This document shows positions 47,101-53,399 of a stretch of 64,000 nt of DNA, in pieces. A program made the translations under genes and the position numbers. The notes under the pieces are model-generated. The model had not been told where the DNA came from. It worked only from the letters and a program-made list of their open reading frames with translations, and searched no databases. Within the stretch, counting starts at the first letter, position 1; each line of letters starts with the position of its first letter. Source of the DNA: Pomphorhynchus laevis (Eukaryota; Acanthocephala; Palaeacanthocephala; Echinorhynchida; Pomphorhynchidae). The stretch lies in the NCBI GenBank assembly GCA_012934845.2, contig WNNJ02001435.1, positions 62,001 through 126,000 on the forward strand, in the 5' to 3' direction.

Positions 47101-49637
47101 ATAAATGTTATGTTACAACAATAATATAATCTCTGTCAGAAATACTAAAACTATGTACTCTTGATACAACCTTATTTTTCTGTTAATTCTCAAGTAAGTT
47201 AAATGGATTTTTTCTTTTTTTTAATGAATAATTATAAATCAGCAAAATATTAGTTAAAATAAATTTTAACTATTAAGCGAAAATTTTTATGGATGGATAA
47301 TAAATAATATACTTTGTAATAGAATAAGGTACACTAAATAATGAAATTTCATAAGAGGAAATACGTCATTAGTATGTATTTGGCCCTGATGATATGTAAA
47401 CGGGGAATAGGGGTCGAAACATGATAACATTGCGGATCTTCCTGATGACCTCTAATCCTTATTCTTATACATCGTATAAGAATAAGGATTAAAAATTTTA
47501 ATTTTTAATTTTTAAATTTTTATTCTAAATTTTAAGCTTTTTGCAATCGTATAAAATCTTATTATTATTTATATATATTTTTTCTTAAAATTTTTATTTA
47601 GCATTATTTTGTAATAAAAGAATTTTTATTATTTTCTGATAAGAAACAATTAATATCTTTCTATTTTAGTATTGCTGAAAATAAATATGCACAAATTGAT
47701 AAAGGTACTATCGCTCGATTAATTGCTGTAAATAAATTCGTTTAATACTTGAATGGGTCAAAGTTGTTTTAACCGATCATAGCATATTCAAGTAATTTAT
47801 GAGGATATCATAACGCGGTCACCAATAATCATTTAGTGTGATGCAAAATAATAGAACACAACGATTTATGCTGCAACGGAATATCTATTGATTATCAAGA
47901 TTTCAAGGTATTGATGAACTATAAACAATCATGAAAAGATTGTTTAATACATGGAAGGAAATTCATTTACGTGTATAGAAGATCGTATTTATGCAAATTT
48001 TCGACATAAAACTAATGCCATTATCAAGTATCTAGAAAAAACAAATAAAGCATAAAGCACAGTATACTGTGCTTTATACATTATTTTATTTGATTTAATA
48101 TGTTGTTTTCTAGATACTTGAAATGACATTAGTTCCATGTCGAAAAATTGCATAAATACGATCTTTAATCATGATAGTTCATTATCCTGATTTAGAGTTA
48201 GAGTACACAAGTAAATGACATACCACCGATATATCGCATTGATCCGTTAAAGATAATGTAATTCTAAAAAATTTGTGAATTTATTGAGCCAATTATTAGT
48301 CAAACCGAATTGATGACAATTAGAAAGTAACATATTATGATTAACAGAATGTATTGTCGATATTTGTACAATATCCTTCAATGAATTGAAGGATATTTCT
48401 ACACTATAAGGGAGTGTAGAAACACTACCTAATAGTGTTTAGGTAGTGAAGCAATATTATACACTATTAGGTAGTGAAGCAATTTAGGTAATCAGGAGCA
48501 ATAAAGGAAAGGGGGAATAAAGCTCCAAGTAAATAATTACTTAACTTATTAATTTAGTAATTGTTCTGATAAAACACGTTAAATCATGTTTAAACAAGAT
48601 AATAAAGTATATTTTAAAGTACAGTTTAAAGACTAATATCCGGGCATCGCTTCATCATATGTGCATTGACTGCCTTTCTCAATATGTTCTAGAGCGATGG
48701 CAATCGATTCCCATACTTTATCGCATTTATCAACAAGAATTGTAATCGCGTTTGTGAAAATTTTCTATATTTTAAAATATACAAAATTATAGTATTTAAA
48801 ATACTCTATATTTTAATTTTAAATAGTTGATACTGATCCATTTTAGATAAATAATTATTGGAGCTGGATCAAAGGAAAGAAGAAATTATTTTTGAAATTT
48901 CGCTAACTTCTGTTAGCATCTTCAGTAAATTCCTAAAGATGCTAATTTTTTTAAGATGCTAACAGTAGTTCGCGAAATATCAAAAATAATTTCTTTCCTT
49001 TGATCCAGCTTCAATAATTATTTATCTATATTCAAGTTGCATATTTGTATCAAACCAATATTAATGAATATATTCATTAATTTATTATTAATATTCAAGC
49101 CAATATGTTTAATATTATTGTATACCACTGATTAATATCATTATTGCCGGAAGCTTCATTTTTACGGAATTTAAAGAGTAAAAATGAATATTTAACTTAA
49201 ACTTTAATGTTTTTTGGCAAACATTAATTCTATTTTTTTATAGGCGGATTGAATAAAAATGGATTGAGTAAAAAAAATTCATTTAAAAATTATATAACTT
49301 AAATTATTAAATAAAATAAATAAAAGCATTTAAGTGATAACCTAGTATAGTCATTAAAACCGCTGGTTCCTTAGAAGGAACTCCTTGTAGAATTGGTATG
49401 ACATCGTCAATAATCATCCATTTGTCAAATTTCTCGCATAGCTTTCCAACACACAGTAAACAATTGACGCGTACCTGAAAAAGCCGCAAAGATAACAACA
49501 GTTAATCAATTATCTACTCTAACACTGAGAATCGATGTTTCGATGCACATTCGCTTGATACGTGGAAGTATTGCAGATCGCATTGATGAGTTATCAATTA
49601 GATTTGCTAACGAAGGGATGATAGTCAAGCACATATC
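28677..49637 (-). CDS. SCYL2: SCYL2-like (SCY1-like pseudokinase 2) gene, five 3' exons
   Basis: Exons on the minus strand: 49637-49524, 49474-49342, 46271-46156, 44163-44072 and 29123-28677. The joined product reads LIDNSSMRSAILPRIKRMCI, ETSILSVRVNCLLCVGKLCE, FDKWMIIDDVIPILQGVPSK, EPAVLMTILG, IEALATKFIPLIIPLSIETG, LNASQFDAYMKTIKEMINTI. It ends with a Ser-rich tail closing SAQDHLRDLFG at TAG. This follows the HEAT-like region and C-terminus of SCYL2/CVAK104, which also ends in a DLKDLFG-type clathrin-adaptor tail, as I recall. SCYL2 acts in clathrin-coated vesicle traffic. Phases fit for the first four exons. The 92-bp exon at 44072 ends in phase 2 and the last exon opens in phase 0, so a small exon between them is probably unseen. 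Kinase-domain exons lie upstream, outside what I could find. Introns are 49, 3070, 1992 and about 14948 bp. Confidence 0.83.
29260..31110 (-). mobile_element. RLE-type LINE (CXC subfamily), heavily decayed
   Basis: Minus-strand pieces in order: LTPTQLDFGIQHGAEAVGHS and MKIDSQTLSIR (RT start, 31094-30897); the palm with FNMWYKDDATWGS and LRLVMSIGKCELTT (30757-30436); the zinc-knuckle region LPHVCVCGSKVYTSERHGLS and SRLSRHSAINDLINVV (29885-29577); and the C-terminus DAKARIRYAKLTPIYHVVPV (29461-29270). It spans the RT to the RLE with many frame changes, and the YLDD box reads YKDD. It lies in the long SCYL2 intron, in the same orientation as the gene. Confidence 0.72.
31120..31260 (-). mobile_element. 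Penelope element 3' pseudo-LTR copy with hammerhead-like motif
   Basis: Read on the minus strand, a segment of about 65 bp (TTCACTCTCTCCACTAATAA, then an ATG giving MSEQS) repeats the 5' end of the same element at 38405-38472. Direct repeats of this kind are the pLTRs of PLEs. Just upstream (31200-31258) is CCTGATGATGATAGC-AGTAG-GCTATTGAAA. The CTGATGA and GAAA cores flank a GATAGC/GCTATT stem, as in PLE hammerhead ribozymes. Stem I and the cleavage site are not convincing. Confidence 0.5.
31475..31984 (-). mobile_element. Penelope-type element, C-terminal GIY-YIG domain
   Basis: Encodes AKLIGPKLETKYIGIPYIND, NFNTDGVVYKIPCDCCNKIY, IGQSGQGLSKRIDQHRYSIK, HSFNSNHIIDFEKSQVISVE and ERKIQEAYFMHKNRN. 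The GIY (GVVYKI), YIG (YIGQSG), R..QH and Glu (IQEA) positions of the nuclease are all present. In canonical Penelope elements this domain follows the RT. The matching RT lies at 36.8-38.4 kb on the same strand, beyond an inserted CR1 LINE, so the two are halves of one split element. Confidence 0.85.
31985..32290 (-). mobile_element. Naiad-like PLE 5' piece between CR1 tail and Penelope GIY-YIG
   Basis: Carries the Cys-rich start and the first half of the GIY-YIG domain (CTCGLQYIGKTYRMLKTRFR, HTYNIQHNSQTIFHKHM) of the Naiad-like family. It then joins the Penelope GIY-YIG in frame after HKHM. The upstream junction with the CR1 3' end is base for base the same as at 786. It looks like a 3' passenger of the CR1 LINE. 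Confidence 0.8.
32366..33997 (-). CDS. CR1/L2-like LINE reverse transcriptase
   Basis: 543 codons with LPELFHLLPVSPTEVSSVLM, SYRPISPLSTLTELLERLIL, FRSNHSKEIACIKVYNDLLI, ILISLDHSSAFDIVDHSVLL (motif A), CGVPQGSVLGHLLFSRLLCD (motif B) and VMQYADDILIYTHAPAHRIQ (motif C, YADD intact). A thumb with FLGFHFDDHLSLKPF and an end RSHLLDT follow. The RT core is uninterrupted. Confidence 0.88.
   Translation of the reverse strand: MLSHTPVSILSHSAQSNLILPELFHLLPVSPTEVSSVLMSLFNKTSTADPLPTHILKSICSSISPFLTTLFNSSIRSRIFPSHSKSANIFPLLKTQSLDPSLLSSYRPISPLSTLTELLERLILIQINAYLSSSNLYLPFQSAFRSNHSKEIACIKVYNDLLISRDKALYSILISLDHSSAFDIVDHSVLLSRLHYDYGFSSTSVAWFAPYLSDRSFRVCSNSSSSPPIPIFCGVPQGSVLGHLLFSRLLCDLSPFIKPYSFNVMQYADDILIYTHAPAHRIQDIGISASNCLSSIYKRLSNLHLVLNPEKSKIMWILPRKPNISPPTVYFASSIIPIVHNLTFLGFHFDDHLSLKPFVRDKVRSSNLILRDIRRIRLLIDFRSCMFLLSSLLFPKIDYCLSLFANSPKSIILPLQRIINTAVRVLFRLRRFDHTSTYFAQLSWPTIHIRIKLRLLLVTFRLIAVGSPSFINLPFLDDTRPTSLSLRSRHALLLHVPNYFNNYGIRSFLVAASLAWNQLPLDVRRAPSFVIFKHLHRSHLLDT
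33990..35262 (-). CDS. CR1/L2-like LINE APE endonuclease
   Basis: An apurinic-type endonuclease domain: FRLGLLNTRSILNKSDLILN, DLFCLTESWHSTTDD (catalytic Glu region), YGGIVALARH, LDLAIVYRPGS, SIPSLVLGDFNIRLDHPSS (GDFN), LGGALDIIAV and SISNPCLSDHFLITLNLTHN (SDH). All landmark motifs are present. The frame runs on to 33829, but beyond about 33990 it is out of phase with the RT. Confidence 0.85.
35386..36624 (-). CDS. CR1/L2-like LINE ORF1 protein with Cys-rich finger
   Basis: 412 codons from ATG 36624 (MGRKKQKSQ). Residues of about 30-75 hold a PHD-like finger (VLCSNNDCHTWVSIW, then CLADNEFYCGYCSAKM), followed by a short coiled segment (MKSEIESLKTNILKLS) and a long Ser/Pro-rich region. CR1-group ORF1 proteins often combine a PHD-like finger with a low-complexity or esterase region; no esterase is seen here. 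An Arg/Lys-rich continuation lies in another frame near 35.3 kb (ARIKKRRREENGETSLS). Confidence 0.72.
   Translation of the reverse strand: MGRKKQKSQVPNHVASNNGVRDVSNGSEQQVLCSNNDCHTWVSIWTSESQASCLADNEFYCGYCSAKMINTMKSEIESLKTNILKLSGNAAMSTHASSYCNKFQPRCPILPHSIVSENAKSPISSTAITIHPSILPNQSVQSSDITVIDHLQPSISLVVSDKSPYISTPHCIYTSSSDNPSSDNLKEPQIVSQQDGFFQVYDKSTETVTEPQIVTTNVFSLPDTPRPVLPVSFLNTLHPSIKITSTNLHYPSTHNHSSHRLPPSLLSLSFMSPVVKPNPYKSSTASSSIVISLTHVSRPPLRKRFASRDRCVIVTNITPSNSLSPQARLDHDVSAFRSILSSIVLADKPSFFKDISPVAFIRLKKSSQSNPSQPPSPKNCFQASLSRVFCPLSTIQTHVIFNHSNFSRSRSF
36741..38472 (-). mobile_element. Penelope-type element, 5' pLTR, N-terminal domain and RT
   Basis: Read on the minus strand from a 5' repeat (TTCACTCTCTCCACTAATAA, ATG at 38420). 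It encodes MSEQSIHNIIRLQYGYASLK, IARKLEDITIKLLKSWSSKQ and RRQRLVPACLRIKCG, the family's N-terminal helical domain. Decayed RT blocks follow: LGNPLAPILAEIYMWK near 37240, a YVHD-like catalytic box near 37160, and INIQWTLTKEEDGTLSFLDV near 37050. NIPRNWKISAASSLFLRSKA lies at 36900-36960, and a short AAGTCTTATAAT repeat is at 36770-36835. The matching GIY-YIG domain is at 31475-31984 beyond the CR1 insertion. It is a broken copy. Confidence 0.75.
38473..40440 (+). mobile_element. RTE-like LINE, RT region to C-terminus
   Basis: Frames at 38574-38945, 39021-39392 and 39789-40043, with linking pieces, give KYRKAKRASVRAVTEAKKAA, LDCWKKHFRSLLNP, EWRTKVMVSIFKKGDRRVCF followed by NYRGITLLSHTGKLFARI, QCGFRPGRGTTYQFVTL, MYFVDLEKALDRV (motif A, with Leu for the usual Phe), VGVGLRQGCS, LLFADDVVLLTS (motif C) and FKYLGVMFWKDD. 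The end reads ALPQRPDTRTSV, like the LPPRP end of RTE/BovB-group elements. Several stops and frame changes mark it as old. Its 5' end abuts the Penelope repeat at about 38472. Confidence 0.82.
40441..40700. other. AT-rich spacer between two LINE 3' ends
   Basis: No gene. It lies between the tail-to-tail RTE-like elements and is AT-rich, with TTTTGTCAATAAATTC-like 3' end debris. Confidence 0.35.
40701..43860 (-). mobile_element. RTE-like LINE 2, endonuclease to C-terminus
   Basis: On the minus strand: endonuclease remnants (QPGQSSMLARTLDIPKVDIC, NSGRNGVAIIIRTS near 43.6-43.3 kb; FAANTCFQHKRRHLETWKFQ, RRIQIDYILVRRC and VINDHDFLLMKNQR at 42999-42646), then FRKFFQLIRRYSE, the RT (FKKGDHCDCSSYRGISLLPV, QAGFRPHRGCIDQIF, VIAFLDFKAAFDSVNRAVML, LTDLTYADDVSLLAETAADL) and a C-terminus FKYLGSVISNECKCYDEITN, FRPVVVYGSECWS and ENKWLRRIARI. 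Part of the RT is missing around motif B. It sits in the SCYL2 long intron, antisense to the RTE-like copy at 38.5 kb. Confidence 0.8.
43861..44071. other. Intronic spacer next to SCYL2 exon
   Basis: AT-rich sequence between the RTE-like 5' end and the SCYL2 exon at 44072. Nothing else is seen. Confidence 0.35.
44072..44163 (-). CDS. SCYL2: SCYL2 exon (IKEM helix)
   Basis: Encodes FDAYMKTIKEMINTIEAEQK followed by KKISQMSMNSP, matching the FNSFISVIKEMLNRLE-type helix of SCYL2 that follows the LNLNQ end of the HEAT region. The acceptor is AATTAAG and the donor GTAATT; the exon ends in phase 2. Confidence 0.8.
44384..44702 (-). repeat. PLE satellite: shared motif and structured module copy 9
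   Basis: The inverted motif TCAGCTAACTGAGTCTACGT is at 44389-44408 and the module at 44592-44702, in the orientation expected for the 3' UTR of the minus-strand PLE RT at 44.9-45.5 kb. The pseudoknot helix reads GGCCTT/GGGGCC, kept by G-U pairs. Confidence 0.65.
44727..44899 (-). mobile_element. tRNA-derived SINE with target-site duplications
   Basis: The element starts CAGCCCCGCGTGGCCGAATG on the minus strand. TGGCCGAATGG fits the pol III A box and GGTTCAAACCT, about 35 bp on, fits the B box, giving a tRNA-like head of about 75 bp. The remaining 95 bp is tRNA-unrelated. The insert is flanked by TATCTTATTCTA at 44715-44726 and TATCTTATTATA at 44900-44911, a 12-bp duplication with one mismatch. 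Compared with the uninterrupted sibling at 52431-52460, it splits the PLE 3' UTR cleanly. It cannot fold into a full cloverleaf because no acceptor 3' strand is present, so it is not a tRNA gene. Confidence 0.75.
44912..45530 (-). mobile_element. Naiad-like PLE, reverse transcriptase C-terminal half
   Basis: A 195-codon frame encodes GNSSPIIADLFLSFIEYEFV (PLE RT motif), MKYMFRYIDDICVFYSNNFY (catalytic YIDD), QIYPESLILNKTNIDDKESV, YLDMNIKLTLTKTNINLYRK, NIFLHEHSCIPYNIKYNTLN and the end [20 protein letters not shown]. The catalytic YIDD and the GxxSPxxADL motif of PLE RTs are intact. It is the best-preserved RT of the family in the window. No GIY-YIG domain follows it, which agrees with the permuted layout. 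It lies in a SCYL2 intron. Confidence 0.85.
45540..46155. other. SCYL2 intron, AT-rich
   Basis: No coding or repeat structure could be supported. Confidence 0.35.
46156..46271 (-). CDS. SCYL2: SCYL2 exon (IIPLSIE block)
   Basis: Encodes VIKVAMSPKDRISIEALATK followed by FIPLIIPLSIETGLNASQ. The acceptor is TTTTAAAG, the donor GTATTC, and the exon enters after a one-base carry-over (Gly codon split G/GT). The LIPLSIE block is characteristic of SCYL2. Confidence 0.83.
46272..46739. other. SCYL2 intron with unidentified GC-richer block
   Basis: 46430-46660 is less AT-rich (TGAGATACCCGAGGTAGAC, AACAACCCGGAATATAG) and could be the 3' end of an old retroelement. Nothing is recognised. Confidence 0.3.
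46740..47480 (+). repeat. PLE satellite: structured module copies 10 and 11
   Basis: A degraded module at 46740-46829 lacks most of the middle part. A fuller one lies at 47350-47459 (GGCCCT/AGGGGTC helix), preceded at 47270-47335 by a Naiad-like PLE 3' end (TTTTTATGGATGGATAATAA). Confidence 0.65.
47971..48162. repeat. Foldback element 2 with central palindrome
   Basis: Arms of about 60 bp pair: GATCGTATTTATGCAAATTT ... TCAAGTATCTAGAAAA against TTTTCTAGATACTTGAAATG ... GCATAAATACGATC. Near the centre a 22-bp perfect palindrome is centred on GTATAC. There is no coding sequence. It lies in a SCYL2 intron. Confidence 0.8.
48405..48485. repeat. Short repeats around TACACTATWAGG
   Basis: Short direct and inverted repeats (CACTACCTAATAGTG, ACACTATTAGGTAGTGAAGC twice in part) make a small hairpin-rich block. 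Its origin is unknown. Confidence 0.45.
48843..49030. repeat. Foldback element 3, arms of about 75 bp
   Basis: The left arm TAGATAAATAATTATTGGAG, then CTGGATCAAAGGAAAGA, pairs with the right arm ending TTTCCTTTGATCCAG, then CTTCAATAATTATTTATCTA. Inner arms continue through GCTAACTTCTGTTAGCATCTT. A half copy lies at 17037-17100. Confidence 0.8.
49342..49637 (-). CDS. SCYL2: Two SCYL2 exons with 49-bp intron
   Basis: Exon 49637-49524 encodes DMCLTIIPSLANLIDNSSMR, SAILPRIKRMCIETSILS (phase 0 at both ends). Exon 49474-49342 encodes VRVNCLLCVGKLCEKFDKWM, IIDDVIPILQGVPSKEPAVL, MTILG. Acceptors are TTATTTTAG and CTTTTTCAG; donors are GTTAGA and GTTATC. The PRIK...VRVN...GK...DKW...SKEPAVLM pattern is the strongest SCYL2 signature here. 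Confidence 0.87.
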
Positions 49638-49639
49638 CT

Positions 49640-49809
49640 AAAATAATTAAGAAAATTATTCAAAAATAAGCTGTATAATTTTATAAAATTCAACGTTTTA
49701 AAATCAACATTTTAAGTGAATTTTTTGTGTTGATTTTATTTTATTTATCATATCAGCTAATTGTGTCTACGCATTTTATAATATTTATAAATTAAGCATA
49801 ATAAAAAAA
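49640..49809. other. SCYL2 upstream intron, AT-rich, with shared motif
   Basis: An inverted, diverged copy of the motif (TCAGCTAATTGTGTCTACGC) lies at 49753-49772. No coding sequence. Confidence 0.4.
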
Positions 49810-50527
49810 TGATCGACAAGGCTGATTTGAGAAAGAGCAGATGCTTATTGATCTCCTTGGTTAACATTAAAAAAACTTGACAATTCTTGGAAGTCCCATT
49901 GAGTCTAAAGAGCATTGTTAAGGATACCTTGTCGATGTTGTACAACCATCCCTGCGTCAAACTCTGGACTCGCTCGAAAATCTCCCTGACCCACAGGTTG
50001 CATTCATCTTGCTTCGTAGCTACGCATCCGCTCCACGGGTAAAGCATTTAATGCGCACTATAGATCCCGCTTTCGCATAAGAGTTTTTCCGTTTGTTCGA
50101 CATCTTGATATTGAAGTGTTTTAGCAATATCACTTTAATTCAGCCCGATAGGTGGGCGTGAATGAAAGCTTGCTTACCGCTGAAGATGGAATGACTGGAC
50201 CTGTGAAGCTGCTTCCAACACTCACAGGCAGCCTTCCTGTTCAGTGTAGACACTGTCGCTAACCATTTGAACCTTGACTCTAAAACTTTCTCGTAATACG
50301 AATCCGTTCAATCTAACATTCCGCAATGTGTAGGAAATTCGCAAACAAATCAACGACGATTATCTTGTCACATTGATGAAGTGTCGCGCCGAACGCTATT
50401 GGAGAATGCCGATCGCTTCAATACTGCCCGATTATTGGCAGTTTCATGCCCACACGCGTGTGCTTGGTTACAGGCCGTCCCTAGCAAAGCCACACATATG
50501 AACTGGACATTAAATGAATTTGTTGTG
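49810..50527 (+). mobile_element. RLE-type LINE (7526-11752 family), 5' half of an interrupted copy
   Basis: Frames give DKADLRKSRCLLISLVNI, QFLEVPLSLKSIVKDTLS and further decayed blocks homologous to the region after YLDD. They continue to CPHACAWLQAVPSKATHMN and NEFVV at about 50525. The copy breaks there, where PLE sequence starts; its continuation is at 52567. Confidence 0.7.
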
Positions 50528-52566
50528 TCACATATATGATATACAGCATAATAGTCAAACTATATTTCATAAACATATGAGGTTAATAGGACATGATATT
50601 AAAAACTGTAAATTATTTATTTTAGAACATATTATCGAAGAAAACATATCAATATTAAGTCAAAAGCTATTAGAAAGAGAAGATTTTTGGATTAAAACGT
50701 TTAATTCCATGTACCCATTATGATTGAATGACGTGGTACAAGGAATTGGCAGTAGTATAATACATAATAAACTGTATTATAAACTGTACTATAAACTGTA
50801 ATATAAACTATATTAAAATAATCCGGTTAAACGCAAACCAAGAAGTCATGGTGATAAAAGGAATAGAAAAAATAGAGTTAAAAATATTAAAAAAGGTATG
50901 TACATAAATGAACAATTAGAAATATTAATACAACTTTTAAGAGATAATATGCTAAAAAATCTTTAAGTAAATATAAGAAGTTTTTCTAAAGATATCATAT
51001 GTTCAATAAATCAAAAATTAATTAACGACTATGATAAGCAAAGTTGTATAATAGACAGTTATTGTAATACAAAATACTATAATCGTACAATAAATGTTAA
51101 TAATAACAATAGAAAATATACATCAACCATAAAATTCATTAATAAATGTATATATAACATAAATATAGGGAGACTTTTAAATAATTCTAAAAGTAAAGAT
51201 ATAATAGGGTTAGATTTAAGTAAATATATTCCTAAAATAAGGTATAAACTCCTACCACCATTACGACGAAAAATTTGTAAATATAAAAAAGAATTAAAAT
51301 CAATATGTAACGATAATATTAGAAACATAATCGAAACAGAATGCAATTGTAAAAGTCTTAGTTTTGATAAAATAAATGAACATATATGTACCCATAATCT
51401 AGAATTAATGGAAAATTGTGAATTTTCCTTTAATTGTCCATCAAACAGAGGGGAAGAAAGGGATATAAAAGGAATAATGAAGATCAGTTGCAACAAAATG
51501 GATTCAATGTATTATTCGGGATCGATTGCTTGACCAAAATTAAAATATGCTTAAAAATATGCATATTTTGAAAGAACATTTTGAATAACTCTTTTTTTGA
51601 ATGATTCAAATAATCTAGATATAGTAGATATTAAATAAGCGTTAGTAAAATTAATTAATCTTATATTCGGAAAAAGACACACATATATGTTATAATAATT
51701 ATAACGCCTATCTAACAAAAATTAAACCATCAAGTAAATATAAATATATGGATAAAATTAAATTAATAGAACCCTTAAATATTTTGATAAATCAAAATTA
51801 TTAAAATGTAGGGACATCTATATTTAGACAAATAAAATGTGTTCCAATGGATGGTAATAGTAGCCCAATTATAGCTGACTTGTTTTTAAGCTTTATAGAA
51901 TATGAATTTGTTCATAACTGTGTAAAAACTAAATCTAAACAATATAAATATATGAAATATGTTTCGATACATTGATGATACATGTGTATTTAATTCTAAT
52001 AATTTTTATTCAATTAGTGAGCACATTTATCCAGAAAGCCTTATTCTTAACAAAACCAATATTAATGATAAAGAAGGTGTATATCTAGATATGAACATTA
52101 AATTAACATTAACTGAAAACTACTATTAATTTATATCGTAAAAATGACATATTTAAATTTACAAGAAACATTTTTGCATGAGCATTCATGCATACAATAT
52201 AATATAAAATATAATACATTAAATAATGAAATTTTAAGAATTGCAACAATATGTAATGATATTGACTTTCTTCAAAATCATTTAAATAATTTGATAGATA
52301 CATATTTTAAACTAGGTTACTATAAAAATAACATCAAGCAGAAAATAGTAAAATATATAAATCAACACAATAATATAAAGAATAAATTTAAACTCTTAAG
52401 TGGCAAATTTTTATGGATGGATAATAAATAATATACTTTGTATTAGAATAAGATACTAGATAGTTTAATCAGAGGAAATACATCATTAGCATGTATTTGG
52501 CCTCGCTGCTATGTTGGGTATAGGAGTTAGGGGCCGAAACCTGATAGCATAGCAGTTTCCTCTGAC
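50528..52566 (+). mobile_element. Naiad-like PLE, GIY-YIG to RT to 3' UTR, most complete copy
   Basis: It starts within the GIY-YIG domain (HNSQTIFHKHMRLIGHDIKN, KLLEREDFWIKTFNSMYPL), continues through the basic linker (KRKPRSHGDKRNRKNRVKN), the helical region and a Cys/His block (NIRNIIETECNCKSLSFDKI, EHICTHNLELMENCEFSFNC). It then reaches the RT (GNSSPIIADLFLSFIEYEFV, a YIDD-type box, NTLNNEILRIATICNDI, KLLSGKFLWMDNK), ending at about 52430. Module copy 12 (52469-52565) follows. A foreign insert of about 95 bp lies at 51525-51620. This single copy shows that the nuclease domain precedes the RT, the reverse of canonical Penelope. It is broken in many places and sits inside an RLE-type LINE. 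Confidence 0.82.
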
Positions 52567-53300
52567 CCGATTTAGCATTATTATGTTTAGACAAATTCGG
52601 CTTCCACGCCTTAACATACCAGTTGGAATGGAGGGCGCCCCGGCATTCGATATGATAGCTTGAGGGATACGGTCTTTCAAGCATCGATTTCTGCTGATTA
52701 AGGGTGGCAAAGGAAATAACCAACCTAGTTCTTGTTTTACGGGAGAGACCAGCGGACATTCTGTTTTATAAGGACCCTCGCTTAGCAGTTTATTTTGCTG
52801 TGACCAACCCCCAACAAAATGCTTATATTTCCATGGATTATGAGATATCTTGCTATGCCGCAAGCAAGTACGTTAACTGTGTCAAGAAAGGGAATATAAA
52901 CGCAAATTAGAGGAGTGTGGATACAGTTTTGCGGCAGCAGTTGTTGCGACCCACAGAAGATGAAACTCCTGAGGGAAAGCTAATTCGTTTCATTGCTCGT
53001 TCTATATCATGAAGAAACGGTACCCTGTATTGTAGTACAGTAGGTCAGCTATTTTAGAGTGTAGCCGTCGCACGATGAGAGAAAATGATAAAGCGATCCT
53101 CAAACGTATCGACAAGATTGGCCAACCCCTACTAGAGAAAAGTCTTGGACATTGTGACGATCCTTCTTTGCGACTCTTTTCTATGTGCGACCTTGCACTG
53201 CCTGCGGCCCAGACATTCGACGTTGTTAATGACTCCGATATCGAACAGCTTCCGTCGTCAACGACGACCATTTCGAGTTTGCCAAGTCTGTAATTCGACT
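52567..53300 (+). mobile_element. RLE-type LINE (7526-11752 family), 3' half of the interrupted copy
   Basis: Resumes at DKFGFHALT-equivalent sequence (ACAAATTCGGCTTCCACGCC) and encodes LRERPADILFYKDPRLAVYF, AVTNPQQNAYISMDYEI, then FIARSIS-like and PLLEKSLGHCDDPSLRLFSM, ending SSTTTISSLPSL near 53292. The RLE Asp of AVDF is Tyr, as in the copy at 22.6 kb. About 80 bp between NEFVV and DKFG is missing at the PLE insertion site. Confidence 0.72.
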
Positions 53301-53399
53301 AATGTCTCCGCGACGCTTTCGGGAAATCACTTCACAACTAATCGACTGAATAATGCTTCTTTATCGTTTCGGCAATCACCGACAATTAAGTGGTTGATA

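Noticed and set aside
51077-51496. 139-codon minus-strand frame rich in Leu and Ile
   Set aside because: It is antisense to PLE coding sequence; the hydrophobic look comes from AT-rich reverse complement.
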